A stretch of 64,000 nucleotides of DNA from Bacteroidales bacterium (GCA_009783885.1 WRCN01000005.1:39478-103477), one strand, 5' to 3'; shown: positions 1 through 10,090, numbered from the stretch's first letter. Made by a program: numbers and translations. Notes: generated by a model not told the origin, from the sequence alone.

Positions 1-413
1 GTCCAAAGAACTCCTATGTTGTTCGTGTTGTTGTTTAAAAAATGAAATTCCTCACTGGTCAATCGTTTGTGTGCAAAGTAGAAATACTCAATATCCATTA
101 AATTCAACACAATAATTCCAATCGAATTGGATATAATGAACAACCAAAACAACGATTTTTGATAGTATTTATGGGCTCGAAACCGAAACGGGAGCAATGC
201 CAAAATACAATAAAACCCGTTGAGATACAAAATAGAAATCGTGTTAAATTTCAAACTTCCTTGAAACAGTCTAATTCCTTCCGAAAACGATATTGAGCCT
301 AACGAACTTTGATTATAGATATAAAACAACACTTGCGTGATAAATAAAATCACGTAAAGCATGCCGATGCGTAGCATTAAGGTTGTTAAATCATTTTTTA
401 GCCATTTTTTCAT
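1..413 (-). CDS. LTA synthase-like sulfatase-fold membrane protein, N-terminal part
   Basis: The gene is cut by the window edge; 137 codons from the ATG at 413 are visible. They read as a membrane anchor with three hydrophobic segments at about residues 10-32, 55-75 and 85-105. The phrase IEYFYFAHKRLTSEEF after the third segment resembles the N-terminus of Bacteroidetes LTA-synthase-family proteins. These are alkaline-phosphatase-superfamily enzymes that transfer phospho-head groups in the envelope. The catalytic domain lies outside the window, so the function is inferred from the anchor alone. A TATCTTTG box ends only 4 nt before the ATG, so the mRNA may be leaderless. Confidence 0.65.
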   Translation of the reverse strand, partial: MKKWLKNDLTTLMLRIGMLYVILFITQVLFYIYNQSSLGSISFSEGIRLFQGSLKFNTISILYLNGFYCILALLPFRFRAHKYYQKSLFWLFIISNSIGIIVLNLMDIEYFYFAHKRLTSEEFHFLNNNTNNIGVLW

Positions 414-417
414 TTTG

Positions 418-425
418 CAAAGATA
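418..425 (-). promoter_or_regulatory. -7 promoter box of the LTA synthase-like gene
   Basis: TATCTTTG on the minus strand, 4 nt before the ATG. The Bacteroidetes start point is expected a few bases downstream, so the transcript should begin at or next to the start codon. Confidence 0.7.
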
Positions 426-456
426 CGAAAAAAACTGAAATAGAAAAAGGCAGGAA

Positions 457-524
457 TGTTTCGACTACGCTCAACAACCTACCTGAATAGTGCTTGTAGG
501 GGGCGAAGCATGCCTCGCCCCTAC
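457..524. repeat. Palindromic repeats between two tandem genes
   Basis: Two short elements occur here. At 457-476 is a TTTCGACTACGCTCAACAA unit. At 496-524 is a 29-nt palindrome, GTAGGGGGCG then AAGCATGCC then TCGCCCCTAC. Both belong to families that recur throughout the window. They lie downstream of the DUF2795 gene and could also act as a transcript-end hairpin. Confidence 0.75.
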
Positions 525-528
525 CTGT

Positions 529-750
529 TTAATATTCATCCTCGTGAAAGAAAAAATCCTCTTTCGTCGGATAATCCGGCCAAAGGTCTTCAATACTTTC
601 GTAAACTTCACCTTCGTCTTCGATTTCGATCAGATTTTCAATCACTTCTTGCTGAAGTCCTGTACGTAAAGCATAATCCAGCAACTCCTCTTTGGTTGCT
701 GGCCAGGGGGCATCTTCTAATTTTGAGGCTAATTCAAGTGTCCAATACAT
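529..750 (-). CDS. DUF2795 family small acidic protein
   Basis: 73 aa, starting MYWTLELASKLEDAPWP and ending in an acidic, aromatic tail (FFFHEDEY). The sequence matches the small DUF2795 proteins that are highly conserved across Bacteroidetes; the core is a compact helical fold with the WPATKEEL phrase. Function unknown. It is short, highly charged and has no signal peptide or membrane segment, so it is cytoplasmic. It lies alone, upstream of the LTA-synthase-like gene on the same strand. No other plausible frame exists on either strand here. Confidence 0.8.
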   Translation of the reverse strand: MYWTLELASKLEDAPWPATKEELLDYALRTGLQQEVIENLIEIEDEGEVYESIEDLWPDYPTKEDFFFHEDEY

Positions 751-846
751 AATTTCTTTCCGTTTTTTATGAATTATTTTTTAATTTTTTGCAAAAGTAA
801 GTTTTATTTTTCGATTTTGCAAGTTAAAAGTAAAAAAAAATTGTTT

Positions 847-934
847 GAACTAAGATTTTATTAAGATTTTTAAGATTTCCATGATTTTTTTGTAATCTTA
901 AATAATCTTTTTAATCTTGAGATAATCGTGGTTC
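847..934. repeat. 88-nt AT-rich imperfect palindrome upstream of asnS
   Basis: It starts GAACTAAGATTTTATTAAGA and ends in AATCGTGGTTC. Near-identical copies lie at 34357-34444 and, inverted, at 46711-46797. The right edge is 12 nt before the asnS -7 box, so the element occupies the -20 to -110 region of that promoter. Confidence 0.8.
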
Positions 935-946
935 AAAAATTTTTCG

Positions 947-954
947 TATCTTTG
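947..954 (+). promoter_or_regulatory. -7 promoter box of asnS
   Basis: TATCTTTG, 21 nt before the chosen ATG at 976. Its position rules out the longer in-frame start at 928, which would lie upstream of the transcription start. Confidence 0.75.
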
Positions 955-975
955 TTGGTTCAAAAATTTAATAAG

Positions 976-2388
976 ATGAAACAGATTTTTGTTAAAGAAC
1001 TTTTGCAAGGAAAAGTTGCAGTTGGAGAAACTGTGTTGGTTAAAGGTTGGGTTCGCACCAAGCGAGGTAATAAGAACGTGGCGTTTATTGCGCTTAACGA
1101 TGGTTCGATTATCCATAGTATTCAAGTAGTTGCGGATTTGGCTAATTTTGATGAGGAGTTGATAAAACATGTTACGACAGGCGCTTGCTTGGCGGTAACG
1201 GGCAAATTGGTAGCCTCGATGGGACAAGGGCAATCAGTCGAAATTCAAGCCGAACATATTCATATTTACGGCGAAGCCGACCCTGAAACGTTCCCTCTGC
1301 AAAAGAAAGGACACACATTGGAGTTTTTACGTGAAATTGCGCACTTGCGCCCACGTACGAACACATTTGGAGCGGTATTCCGCATTCGTCACGAAATGGC
1401 GTATGCGTTACACACGTTTTACCACGAACGCGGGTTTTTCTATCTGCACACGCCGATTATCACGGCTTCCGATTGCGAAGGTGCAGGTCAGATGTTTCAC
1501 GTAACAACATTAGATTTAAACAATCTTCCGAAAATCACCGAAAAAACAGATACTTGCAGTTGCGGCAGTGTGGATTATAGCAAAGATTTCTTTGGAAAAC
1601 CAACAAGTTTGACCGTTTCCGGACAATTGGAAGGTGAACTCGGCGCAATGGCGTTGTCGAAAATTTACACATTTGGTCCTACATTCCGCGCTGAAAACTC
1701 TAATACGCCGCGACATTTGGCCGAATTTTGGATGAACGAACCCGAAATGGCATTTTACGAAATTCAAGATAACATGGATTTGGCGGAAGAGTTTCTAAAA
1801 TACCTTGTGAAATGGGCGCTTGAACATTGCATGGATGATTTGCAATTTCTGAATGATTTGTACGATAAAGAATTGATAGAACGTCTGAAATCCGTAATTG
1901 ATGTTGATTTTGTGAGATTAAGTTATACAGGAGCTATTGATATTTTACAAAAATCGGAACAAAAATTCGAATTCAAAGTAGAGTGGGGCGTGGATTTACA
2001 AAGCGAACACGAGCGTTATTTGGTGGAAAAACATTTCCAAAAACCGGTCATTTTAACGGATTATCCAAAAGATATCAAAGCGTTTTACATGAAACTCAAC
2101 GACGATGGAAAAACCGTTCGCGCGATGGATGTCCTGTTTCCGAGAATCGGTGAAATCATTGGCGGCTCGCAACGCGAAGAACGTTTGGACGTCTTGCAAA
2201 AACGCATGCAAGACATGAATATTCCCGAAAAAGAAATGTGGTGGTATTTAGATACTCGTCGTTTTGGAACAGCGCCACACGCCGGATTTGGCTTGGGATT
2301 TGAGCGATTGCTCTTATTTGTCACCGGCATGGCCAACATTCGCGATGTGATTCCATTCCCGCGAACGCCGATGAATGCGGAGTTTTGA
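976..2388 (+). CDS. asnS: Asparagine--tRNA ligase
   Basis: 470 aa class II aminoacyl-tRNA synthetase charging tRNA-Asn in the cytoplasm. Residues 1-110 form the OB-fold anticodon-binding domain ([18 protein letters not shown]). The catalytic domain shows motif 2 around residue 230 ([18 protein letters not shown]) and motif 3 near 437 ([15 protein letters not shown]), followed by the AsnRS-type ending [10 protein letters not shown]. Length fits the family (about 465 aa). The ATG at 976 gives the usual [10 protein letters not shown] start; a longer frame from 928 would translate the promoter. It is followed 24 nt later by rsmA and is probably co-transcribed. Confidence 0.97.
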   Translation: MKQIFVKELLQGKVAVGETVLVKGWVRTKRGNKNVAFIALNDGSIIHSIQVVADLANFDEELIKHVTTGACLAVTGKLVASMGQGQSVEIQAEHIHIYGEADPETFPLQKKGHTLEFLREIAHLRPRTNTFGAVFRIRHEMAYALHTFYHERGFFYLHTPIITASDCEGAGQMFHVTTLDLNNLPKITEKTDTCSCGSVDYSKDFFGKPTSLTVSGQLEGELGAMALSKIYTFGPTFRAENSNTPRHLAEFWMNEPEMAFYEIQDNMDLAEEFLKYLVKWALEHCMDDLQFLNDLYDKELIERLKSVIDVDFVRLSYTGAIDILQKSEQKFEFKVEWGVDLQSEHERYLVEKHFQKPVILTDYPKDIKAFYMKLNDDGKTVRAMDVLFPRIGEIIGGSQREERLDVLQKRMQDMNIPEKEMWWYLDTRRFGTAPHAGFGLGFERLLLFVTGMANIRDVIPFPRTPMNAEF

Positions 2389-2412
2389 TTTTTCAAATCA
2401 AACATCAACACC

Positions 2413-3174
2413 ATGAAAAACGTCAGAGCCAAAAAACATCTCGGACAACATTTTTTGAGAGATGAAACTATCGCGGAAGCTATCGCGAAATCGTTGCCTG
2501 ACGGAACTTCAAATGTTTTGGAAATAGGTCCGGGAATGGGTGTTTTGACAAAATACTTAATTCTAAATCCGGAAATTTCGCTAAAAGTTGTTGAAATAGA
2601 CTCGGAATCAGTCGATTATTTGCATGAAAAATATCCTGAATTAACCGTCATTTCAGATGATTTTCTGAAAATGGATTTGACTAACTTGTTTGAAGGAAAT
2701 TTTGCAGTGATTGGAAATTTTCCGTATAATATTTCGTCGCAGATTTTGTTTAAAGTATTGGAACATCGAAATTCTGTACCTTGTGTAGTTGGTATGTTTC
2801 AGAAAGAAGTTGCCGAACGTATAGCCGCAAAATCTGGAAATAAAACATACGGTATTTTGAGTGTTCTTTTGCAGGCGTTTTACGATATTGAATATTTGTT
2901 CACGGTTCACGAACATGTTTTTTCGCCACCGCCGAAGGTTAAATCCGCGGTTATTCGTCTCACACGAAACTCGCGCCAAAATTTAAATTGCGACGAAAAA
3001 CATTTTTTTACAGTGGTCAAAACAGCTTTCAACCAACGTCGAAAAACGTTGCGAAATGCGCTTTCAGGACTGTTCGACAAAACCTTGCTGACCGATCCGA
3101 TTTTTGATAAGCGCGCTGAACAACTTACAGTTGAAGACTTTGAACGAATCTGCAATTTTTCGCATAAAATTTGA
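2413..3174 (+). CDS. rsmA: 16S rRNA (adenine(1518)-N(6)/adenine(1519)-N(6))-dimethyltransferase
   Basis: 253 aa KsgA/RsmA enzyme that uses SAM to dimethylate two adjacent adenines in the 3' hairpin of 16S rRNA during small-subunit maturation. Visible signatures are the N-terminal [12 protein letters not shown] motif [13 protein letters not shown] (about residues 35-46) and the catalytic NFPYNIS motif near residue 100. The C-terminal helical domain has [12 protein letters not shown]. Length is normal for the family. It follows asnS closely and has no promoter of its own. Confidence 0.96.
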   Translation: MKNVRAKKHLGQHFLRDETIAEAIAKSLPDGTSNVLEIGPGMGVLTKYLILNPEISLKVVEIDSESVDYLHEKYPELTVISDDFLKMDLTNLFEGNFAVIGNFPYNISSQILFKVLEHRNSVPCVVGMFQKEVAERIAAKSGNKTYGILSVLLQAFYDIEYLFTVHEHVFSPPPKVKSAVIRLTRNSRQNLNCDEKHFFTVVKTAFNQRRKTLRNALSGLFDKTLLTDPIFDKRAEQLTVEDFERICNFSHKI

Positions 3175-3200
3175 AAAATCAAAAAATATTCGTATCTTTG
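3170..3200 (+). promoter_or_regulatory. Promoter (-33/-7) of the M16 protease gene
   Basis: TTTG at 3170-3173 and TATCTTTG at 3193-3200 with a 19-nt spacer, a textbook Bacteroidetes arrangement. It overlaps the last codons of rsmA; the start codon is at 3228. Confidence 0.8.
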
Positions 3201-3227
3201 CAAAATACAAATCAAAACTAAACATAT

Positions 3228-6068
3228 ATGAAAAAATTCCTATTATCCCTACTGGTTATCTTATTAACCATTCCTGCAATGGCTCAAATGGGGCCGTTGC
3301 CTATTGACCCGAAAGTTCGCAAAGGTGTTTTGCCAAACGGATTAACGTATTTTATCCGTCATAATGCGGAACCTCAAGGTCAGGCCGAATTTTTTATCGC
3401 ACAAAAAGTTGGCTCTGTTCAAGAAGAAGACAATCAGCGCGGTTTGGCGCACTTTTTGGAACACTTGGCTTTCAACGGAACGAGACATTTTCCGGAAAAA
3501 ACAGCGTTGCTTAACTATCTTGAAAGTATTGGGGTGAAATTCGGTGTAAACCTGAATGCCTACACATCGTTTGACGAAACGGTTTACAACATTTCGGCCG
3601 TTCCTGTTTCCCGTCAAGGCGTCGCTCAGAAAGGCATTATTGATTCTGTTCTTTTAGTGCTTTGGGATTGGGCAGATGGTTTATTGTTAACAGACGAAGC
3701 TATCGAGGCGGAGCGTGGTGTAATTCGCGAAGAAATGCGCACCAGAGAAAATGCGGTTATGCGTATCTTTGAGAATATTATTCCCGAAATTTTCCCCAAC
3801 AGTCGCTACGGACAACGTATGCCGATTGGTACGGAAGAAGTGATTATGAACTTCAAACCCGATGAGTTGCGTGCTTATTACCGCAAATGGTACCGTCCCG
3901 ATCATCAAGCTATCATCGTGGTTGGTGATATTGATCCCGACTATATAGAAGCCAGAATTAAGGAATTTTTCACTCAAATTCCAACGCCAACAACACCTTC
4001 CCTATTAGTTCCTATTCCGGTTGAACCAAACGAAGCTCCGATTGTTGTTATTGGTCTCGATCCGGAAATGACCATGACTCAAGTTTCGATAAATTTCAAA
4101 TACGACCCGCTTCCAAAAGAAGTGAAATTGTCACAAGCAGGTTTGGTTGTGAACTATGTAACCAGCCTTATTACCTCCATGTTAAACACACGTTTGAGCG
4201 AAATTACTCAAAAAGCCAACGCACCTTTTCTTTTTGCTCAATCGGGAATAGGAAAGTTTTTTATGGGAGTATCGAAAACGATGGATGCTTTTTCTGTAAC
4301 CGCCGTAAGTAAAGAAGGTGGAATGGCAGACGCATTCCAAGCAATAGTTACTGAAATTGCCCGCGCAAAACAGCATGGATTTACGATGGGCGAGTTTGAA
4401 CGCGCCAAAGCCAGCTATTTGAGCAATCTCGAAAGAGCGTACAACGAACGTGAAAAACAAAGAAGTGTGATTTATGCTCGCGAATATGTGAGCCATTTCG
4501 AAGATGATGAGCCTATCCCGGGTATTGAATATGAATACACATTTATCAATCAAATTGCGACAATGATTCCGTCAGAACAAATGTTGATGCAAATCAACAT
4601 GATGATACAACAACTTATTCAAGACCAAAATATCGTGATTTACGGTATGGGGCCTGAAAAAGATGGGCTTGTTTATCCGACTAGAGAAGAATTGTTGAGC
4701 ATTTTGAAAACCACAATGGCAACCCCACAAGAGGCTTATCAAGATGAAGCTCTTGACGAACCGCTTATCGCTCAAATGCCGAAAGCCGGAAAAGTAACAA
4801 AAACCGAGAATTTAGATTTGTTCGGCGCTAAAATATTTACATTGTCGAATGGTGTGAAAGTAATTATCAAACCTACGAATTTTAAAGATGATGAAATTCG
4901 TTTTACGGCAACTTCGTTTGGAGGAAACTCATTGTTTAACGATAAAGATGTTGCAACATTCAGAGTTTTGAATGAAATTGCAACCGTTGGCGGTGTTGGT
5001 AATTTTAGCCGTGTAAATTTGACCAAAGCGCTTGCAGGCAAACAAGCTCGCGTAAGTTCAAGTATTTCCACAACCACTGAAGACCTCAACGGAAGTGGTT
5101 CTCCGAGAGATTTGGAAACCATCATGCAGTTGATTTATCTATATGCCACATCTCCACGTTACGACCAAGAAGCATTTGATTCATGGCTCGGACGCATGAG
5201 AGCACAGTTAGAAAATATGGCACTCAATCCGATGGTGGCATTTTCAGATACGCTAACCGCAAAATGGTGGGGCGACCAACCTCGTATGAAGCGCACAACT
5301 ATGGCAGATTTGGACAAAATTGACTATAAAAGAGCTATCGAATTATACAAAGACCGTTTCAAAGATATGAGCGATTTTACGTTTACATTTGTCGGAAATA
5401 TTGATGAAAAAACGTTTATTCCGTTGATGGAACAATACATTGGCGCATTGCCGAATTTGGACCGCAAAGAGACGTATAAAGACATCAATGTACGCCCTCT
5501 CACAGGTGAACGTTACTCACATTTCGATCGAGAAATGCAAACCGTGAAAGCCTCTATTGTTACGGTTTTCACTGGAAAAGCTGATTTTACACCGGAAAAC
5601 AGATTGAAATTTAGCTTTTTTGATCAAATTTTAGATATTGTTTATACCAGAGAAATTCGTGATAAAGAAAGCGGCACGTATGGCGTTATGACGCAATGTC
5701 AACTTCAACGTTATCCGGAAGGCAATTATACGTTGTTAATTTTATTCGATACCGATCCTCCTTTGGCAGAGAGACTGTTAGCGGCTGTGTATCGCGAATT
5801 AGATAAAATAGCCGAGGAAGGACCTGCCCAAGAGGATTTCAACAGTGTAAAAGCCTTTATGCTGAAAGATACCGAAGAAAAACGTCGCGACAACAATGCG
5901 TGGATGAATGCCATCGACGAATATGCGATGTTTAAAATGGATAACTTCACAAAAAGAGAAGAGATGATTAATAAACTTACTCCAGCAGATATTCAAGCGG
6001 TAGCCAAATTGATTTTGGGACAGAGAAACCGTGCAGAAGTCGTGATGAGAGGCATTGAAGCAAACTAA
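3228..6068 (+). CDS. Secreted M16 family zinc metalloprotease (PqqL-like)
   Basis: 946 aa with a signal peptide (cut after about residue 20, AMAQ). It has two M16 halves. The N-terminal half holds the inverted zinc motif HFLEH (H75, E78, H79), with the distal Glu likely in the ERGVIREEMRTRE stretch near residue 162. The C-terminal half (from about 525) lacks HxxEH, as expected of the non-catalytic repeat. The family degrades peptides in a closed chamber; here it is probably periplasmic, and the substrate is unknown. It is a single-gene unit with its own promoter and an intrinsic terminator. Confidence 0.92.
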   Translation: MKKFLLSLLVILLTIPAMAQMGPLPIDPKVRKGVLPNGLTYFIRHNAEPQGQAEFFIAQKVGSVQEEDNQRGLAHFLEHLAFNGTRHFPEKTALLNYLESIGVKFGVNLNAYTSFDETVYNISAVPVSRQGVAQKGIIDSVLLVLWDWADGLLLTDEAIEAERGVIREEMRTRENAVMRIFENIIPEIFPNSRYGQRMPIGTEEVIMNFKPDELRAYYRKWYRPDHQAIIVVGDIDPDYIEARIKEFFTQIPTPTTPSLLVPIPVEPNEAPIVVIGLDPEMTMTQVSINFKYDPLPKEVKLSQAGLVVNYVTSLITSMLNTRLSEITQKANAPFLFAQSGIGKFFMGVSKTMDAFSVTAVSKEGGMADAFQAIVTEIARAKQHGFTMGEFERAKASYLSNLERAYNEREKQRSVIYAREYVSHFEDDEPIPGIEYEYTFINQIATMIPSEQMLMQINMMIQQLIQDQNIVIYGMGPEKDGLVYPTREELLSILKTTMATPQEAYQDEALDEPLIAQMPKAGKVTKTENLDLFGAKIFTLSNGVKVIIKPTNFKDDEIRFTATSFGGNSLFNDKDVATFRVLNEIATVGGVGNFSRVNLTKALAGKQARVSSSISTTTEDLNGSGSPRDLETIMQLIYLYATSPRYDQEAFDSWLGRMRAQLENMALNPMVAFSDTLTAKWWGDQPRMKRTTMADLDKIDYKRAIELYKDRFKDMSDFTFTFVGNIDEKTFIPLMEQYIGALPNLDRKETYKDINVRPLTGERYSHFDREMQTVKASIVTVFTGKADFTPENRLKFSFFDQILDIVYTREIRDKESGTYGVMTQCQLQRYPEGNYTLLILFDTDPPLAERLLAAVYRELDKIAEEGPAQEDFNSVKAFMLKDTEEKRRDNNAWMNAIDEYAMFKMDNFTKREEMINKLTPADIQAVAKLILGQRNRAEVVMRGIEAN

Positions 6069-6086
6069 TTCTTTTGCAAATTTAAA

Positions 6087-6116
6087 AAGGCGCATTTTTA
6101 GGTGCGCCTTTTTTTT
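6087..6116 (+). terminator. Intrinsic terminator of the M16 protease gene
   Basis: An 8-bp stem (AAGGCGCA/TGCGCCTT) with an 8-nt loop is followed by a run of T, 18 nt after the stop codon. Confidence 0.85.
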
Positions 6117-6155
6117 GTGATATAAAATAAGATTTCAAGATTAGAATAGCTAACA

Positions 6156-6197
6156 GATTCCTCGACTTCGCATACTTCGTATGCTTCGCTCGGAATC
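6156..6197. repeat. Palindromic repeat in the convergent spacer M16/sdhB
   Basis: Imperfect palindrome with arms GATTCC-TCGACTTCGCATAC and GTATGCTTCGCT-CGGAATC around a TTC loop. It carries the TTCGACTTCGC unit seen elsewhere in the window. It lies 30 nt downstream of sdhB and could end its transcript. Confidence 0.7.
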
Positions 6198-6226
6198 TAC
6201 TGGCTATCTGACCTTAAACCTAAAAT

Positions 6227-7003
6227 TTAAATCGCTACACTACCACCCTCTTTTGGCAGTTGTGCACCTAATCTTGCAGCAATAAATTCCCGATTTAGTT
6301 TGGCAATATGGTCAATTTTAATGCCTTTCGGACATTCGGCTTCGCATGCACCTGTGTTGGTACAGTTTCCGAAGCCAAGTTCATCCATACGTTTGACCAT
6401 AGCTTGAACGCGCTCGTGTGCCTCAATTTTGCCTTGCGGAAGATGTGCCAAATGCGACACTTTAGCAGCCACAAACAACATTGCGGAAGCATTTTTACAA
6501 GATGCTACGCATGCACCGCAACCGATACATGCAGCAGCATCCATTGCCGTATCTGCATCCGTCTTGCGAATAGGAATGGCGTTGCCATCGGGCACTCCAC
6601 CTGTAGTTGCGGAAATATAACCACCCGCCTGAATGATTTTATCGAACGCACTGCGATCTACAACCAAGTCCTTAATTACCGGAAACGCTTTTGAACGCCA
6701 AGGTTCAATTGTAATCGTTTGGCCGTCTTTGAACTTGCGCATATGTAATTGACAAGTCGTAATATCGTCGTCGTTTCCGTGCGGGCGTCCGTTGATGTAC
6801 AAACTGCACATTCCGCAAATGCCTTCACGACAATCGTGGTCGAAGCAAATCGGTTTTTCGATTTTGTCAACCAATTGTTCGTTGAGAATGTCTAACATTT
6901 CCAAAAATGAACAATCGCTGGAAATATCCGTAATTTTATAGATTTCGAAGCGTCCTTTGGCTTTTGCATTTTCTTGACGCCAAATCTTGAGAGTAAAGTT
7001 CAT
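6227..7003 (-). CDS. sdhB: Succinate dehydrogenase/fumarate reductase iron-sulfur subunit
   Basis: 258 aa. The N-terminal ferredoxin domain binds [2Fe-2S] through C58, C63, C66 and C84 (CREGICGMC). The C-terminal domain has the [4Fe-4S] motif C159-IGC-GAC and the [3Fe-4S] set C169, C214, C220 with AECPKG. It passes electrons between the flavoprotein and the cytochrome b subunit at the inner membrane. It is the last gene of a C-A-B operon. In anaerobic Bacteroidetes the enzyme usually works as menaquinol:fumarate reductase; direction cannot be told from sequence, so frdB is an equally valid name. Confidence 0.96.
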   Translation of the reverse strand: MNFTLKIWRQENAKAKGRFEIYKITDISSDCSFLEMLDILNEQLVDKIEKPICFDHDCREGICGMCSLYINGRPHGNDDDITTCQLHMRKFKDGQTITIEPWRSKAFPVIKDLVVDRSAFDKIIQAGGYISATTGGVPDGNAIPIRKTDADTAMDAAACIGCGACVASCKNASAMLFVAAKVSHLAHLPQGKIEAHERVQAMVKRMDELGFGNCTNTGACEAECPKGIKIDHIAKLNREFIAARLGAQLPKEGGSVAI

Positions 7004-7028
7004 AATTCAAAAGTTTTTGTATTTGAAA

Positions 7029-7090
7029 GGTGCGAGGTGCGGGGTGTGCTTCGTAGAAACCTCGCACCCCGTACCTCGTTACCTCGTACC
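7029..7090. repeat. Inverted repeat between sdhA and sdhB
   Basis: Arms rich in GGTGCGAGGTGCGGGGT and ACCTCGCACCCC/GTACCTCGT flank a short centre, all within the 88-nt gap between sdhA and sdhB. It is a GC-rich hairpin of a type seen nowhere else in the window, and it could modulate sdhB expression relative to sdhA. Confidence 0.65.
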
Positions 7091-7091
7091 A

Positions 7092-9029
7092 TTATTTGTA
7101 ATTTCGTTGTGCAACTTTAACAGTTTCGTAATTAAGCGGTTCAACATTGCGTTTCGGCTCTGCATTTTCGCCCGTAAATTCCCAAGCAGCCACATGCATA
7201 AAGTGTTCGTCATCACGTTTGGCTTCACCATCGGTTTGATATTCTTCGCGGAAATGTCCGCCACAAGATTCATCGCGAAGATTGGCATCGCGAGCCATCA
7301 ATTCGCCTAATTCGAGATAATCCGCCAAGCGCAAGGCTTTTTCAAGTTCGTTGTTCATTTCGTCGGCTTTTCCGACTACGCGAACATCGTTCCAAAACTC
7401 TTCACGCAACTGTTTAATCATTTCAATCGCTTGTGCAGTACCGTTTTTTGTGCGAGCCATACCAACATAATCCCACATGATTTTGCCTAATTTTTTGTGT
7501 ATGGTATCTACGGACTGTTTGCCGTTTATGCTCAACAATTTTTCAATACGTGCTTTCACATGGTTTTCAACTTCGTCAAATTCGGAGATATTTGTAGAAA
7601 AATGCGGCACTTGAATTTGATCTGCCAAACAATTTTGAATGGTATAGGGCAACACAAAATAGCCGTCTGCCAAGCCTTGCATCAACGCAGATGCGCCCAA
7701 ACGATTTGCGCCGTGGTCGGAAAAATTGGCTTCGCCGATGGCGAACAAACCTTTTATAGTTGTTTGCAATTCGTAATCCACCCAAAGTCCACCCATGGTG
7801 TAATGTACGGCAGGGTAGATTTTCATCGGTGTTTCGTATGGATTTTCATCTTCGATTTTTTCATACATTTGGAATAAATTTCCGTAACGCTCTTCAACTT
7901 TTTCTTTGCCCAAACGTTTGATGGCATCGGAGAAATCCAAATACACAGCCAATCCCGTAGAGCCCACGCCATAACCCGCGTCGCAACGTTCTTTCGCAGC
8001 ACGAGATGCCACATCACGAGGGACTAAATTTCCGAAAGCCGGATAGCGACGCTCAAGATAATAATCGCGACCTTCCTCCGGAATATTGATTGGTTTCATA
8101 CGTCCGGCGCGGATTTCCTTAACATCTTCCAAACTTTTCGGAACCCAAATTCTACCATCGTTTCGCAAACTTTCCGACATCAATGTGAGTTTCGACTGGT
8201 AATCGCCGTGAACAGGAATACATGTCGGGTGAATTTGCACATAACAAGGATTTGCAAAATATGCACCCTTTTTATAGGCTTTCCAAATAGCAGAAACGTT
8301 AGAGTTCATCGCATTTGTAGAGAGGAAAAACACATTTCCGTAACCGCCTGTTGCCAAAACAACAGCGTGTGCAGCGTGGCGATGAATTTCGCCTGTTGTC
8401 ACATCACGCGTGATGATACCACGAGCAACACCATCAACCAACACCAAATCCAACATTTCTTGACGAGCAAAAAGTTCTACCGTTTTGCGTTCGATTTCGC
8501 GGCTTAGCGCGCCATACGCGCCAATTAACAATTGTTGTCCCGTTTGCCCGCGAGCATAAAATGTACGCGAAACCTGCGCACCACCAAACGAACGGTTGTC
8601 CAAATAGCCCGAATAATCACGAGCGAAAGGCACGCCTTGTGCCACAGATTGGTCAATAATGGAATTGCTGACTTCCGCCAAACGATGCACGTTTGACTCT
8701 CTTGCGCGATAATCACCACCTTTAATTGTATCGTAAAACAAACGATCTACACTATCGCCATCGTTCGGATAATTTTTTGCTGCATTGATACCGCCTTGTG
8801 CTGCGATGGAGTGTGCACGACGTGGACTATCAGAAATACAGAAAATTTTCACATTGAACCCCAATGCTCCCAAACTCGCAGCAGCAGAGGCTCCCGCAAG
8901 TCCTGTGCCGACAACAATCACATCTATGCGACGTTTATTCGCCGGATTAATTAGCGATTGAGAGGTTTTATAGGTTGTCCACTTTTGCTCTAAAGTACCT
9001 TGTGGAATTTTGGAATCTAAATTAGCCAT
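7092..9029 (-). CDS. sdhA: Succinate dehydrogenase/fumarate reductase flavoprotein subunit
   Basis: 645 aa. FAD-binding Rossmann motif GTGLAG at residues 41-46. The histidine that carries covalent FAD lies in [15 protein letters not shown] (about 71-84). The substrate-site HPT motif occurs in [11 protein letters not shown]. This is the longer, Bacteroidetes/Wolinella-like form of the subunit. It interconverts fumarate and succinate on the cytoplasmic side of the membrane with sdhB and sdhC. It sits 14 nt after sdhC and is separated from sdhB by an inverted repeat. Confidence 0.96.
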   Translation of the reverse strand: MANLDSKIPQGTLEQKWTTYKTSQSLINPANKRRIDVIVVGTGLAGASAAASLGALGFNVKIFCISDSPRRAHSIAAQGGINAAKNYPNDGDSVDRLFYDTIKGGDYRARESNVHRLAEVSNSIIDQSVAQGVPFARDYSGYLDNRSFGGAQVSRTFYARGQTGQQLLIGAYGALSREIERKTVELFARQEMLDLVLVDGVARGIITRDVTTGEIHRHAAHAVVLATGGYGNVFFLSTNAMNSNVSAIWKAYKKGAYFANPCYVQIHPTCIPVHGDYQSKLTLMSESLRNDGRIWVPKSLEDVKEIRAGRMKPINIPEEGRDYYLERRYPAFGNLVPRDVASRAAKERCDAGYGVGSTGLAVYLDFSDAIKRLGKEKVEERYGNLFQMYEKIEDENPYETPMKIYPAVHYTMGGLWVDYELQTTIKGLFAIGEANFSDHGANRLGASALMQGLADGYFVLPYTIQNCLADQIQVPHFSTNISEFDEVENHVKARIEKLLSINGKQSVDTIHKKLGKIMWDYVGMARTKNGTAQAIEMIKQLREEFWNDVRVVGKADEMNNELEKALRLADYLELGELMARDANLRDESCGGHFREEYQTDGEAKRDDEHFMHVAAWEFTGENAEPKRNVEPLNYETVKVAQRNYK

Positions 9030-9043
9030 ATCAAAAAATTTAA

Positions 9044-9958
9044 TTATTTACAAAAATAGAAAAAGATCGGAATAATCGCAAATCCCACGGAAACACCAAG
9101 TGCAAAGATCACGCCAACGACTTTGATAATCGGCGTATATTTACTATGTGCCATTCCCAACGTTTGGAATGCAGACTGAAAAGCGTGCATTAAGTGGAAA
9201 CACAATGCTGTCAAGAAAAAGAGATACATCAGAACAATCCATTTATTTTGGAAAAGGTCTCGAACCATAACATAAAAATCAGGCTCGTATTTAACCGGTA
9301 AAACAGCTGTAATCTCTCTAATTTCGGCTTTGCTTAAATCTGTGATATAATCGAAACCGCCGTGAAGTGCATCGCTTAATTTTTCGTTGGTTTGAAAAAA
9401 TTCCAATCCATCTTGAAAAGCAACGAAATCTGCCTCTATTTGCATTCTCTCTTCGTCGGTTTCTGTTTTGATAAACGCGTCGGACAACGCCTGCTGCTTA
9501 ACTTTATAGGCTTTTTCGATTGCACTGACTTTGATGAGATAACGCCCCTCATTCCAACCCACTTTGGCAAACCAAAAATTCACAAGATGTATACAAAGAA
9601 AAAGCGCAACTAAAAGTCCTGACCAAATCATCAGTTTAGATCCAAAAGCCGTTTTGGACTTACTACCCGAAGCATAACCCACCGGACGAGCACGCCAATT
9701 GTGAATTTGAATGGTGAGTGCAAGCAAAATATGCAGAGCAATTGCACCGAAAAGTACAACTTCAAACACTTTTACGATGTAATTTGTGCCCATAAAATGG
9801 GCGGCTGCGCGAAACCATTCTCCGCCGTCGTTGCGAAGCAAACAGAGGTTGATCCCCAAGTGTGTCAGCAAAAAGAGCATCAAAAAGAGCCCAATCAACG
9901 CAAGGGTAATCTTTTTGGTTATGGATGCGAATTGTAAGAATTTTGGCAATTTTGGCAT
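9044..9958 (-). CDS. sdhC: Succinate dehydrogenase/fumarate reductase cytochrome b subunit
   Basis: 304 aa membrane anchor binding haem and quinone. Five hydrophobic segments lie at about 15-37, 62-85, 109-131, 238-262 and 275-300. Candidate haem ligands are H33, H76, H124 and H255/H258. Family members are usually about 220-230 aa; this one is longer because of a charged stretch, residues 134-228, between segments 3 and 4. The ATG at 9958 ([10 protein letters not shown]) is chosen because an upstream frame from 10015 starts before the promoter. First gene of the operon. Confidence 0.9.
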   Translation of the reverse strand: MPKLPKFLQFASITKKITLALIGLFLMLFLLTHLGINLCLLRNDGGEWFRAAAHFMGTNYIVKVFEVVLFGAIALHILLALTIQIHNWRARPVGYASGSKSKTAFGSKLMIWSGLLVALFLCIHLVNFWFAKVGWNEGRYLIKVSAIEKAYKVKQQALSDAFIKTETDEERMQIEADFVAFQDGLEFFQTNEKLSDALHGGFDYITDLSKAEIREITAVLPVKYEPDFYVMVRDLFQNKWIVLMYLFFLTALCFHLMHAFQSAFQTLGMAHSKYTPIIKVVGVIFALGVSVGFAIIPIFFYFCK

Positions 9959-9985
9959 TATTACGAATGTTTTTGATTTTAAATG

Positions 9986-9993
9986 CAAAGATA
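9986..9993 (-). promoter_or_regulatory. -7 promoter box of the sdhCAB operon
   Basis: TATCTTTG on the minus strand, 27 nt before the sdhC ATG. It faces away from the nadB promoter; the AATTACG inverted repeat lies between the two. Confidence 0.75.
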
Positions 9994-10000
9994 CGAAAAA

Positions 10001-10078
10001 ATTACGAATTGTCAATTACGAATTGTCAATTACGAATTACGAATTTACTCGTAATTTTCAATTCGTAATTCGTAATTA
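10001..10078. repeat. AATTACG-type inverted repeat in the divergent sdhC/nadB spacer
   Basis: A perfect 18-nt inverted repeat (AATTACGAATTACGAATT at 10028-10045 and its complement at 10060-10077) has a 14-nt loop. Two further AATTACGAATTGTC direct units precede it. The same sequence flanks the four-helix-bundle gene at 39.9 kb, so this may be an empty copy of that element. Confidence 0.8.
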
Positions 10079-10090
10079 GTCTTTTTTTTG

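Noticed and set aside
10001..10078. Direct AATTACGAATTGTC repeats considered as a mini CRISPR array.
   Set aside because: Units are adjacent without spacers, are partly inverted, and no cas gene is present.
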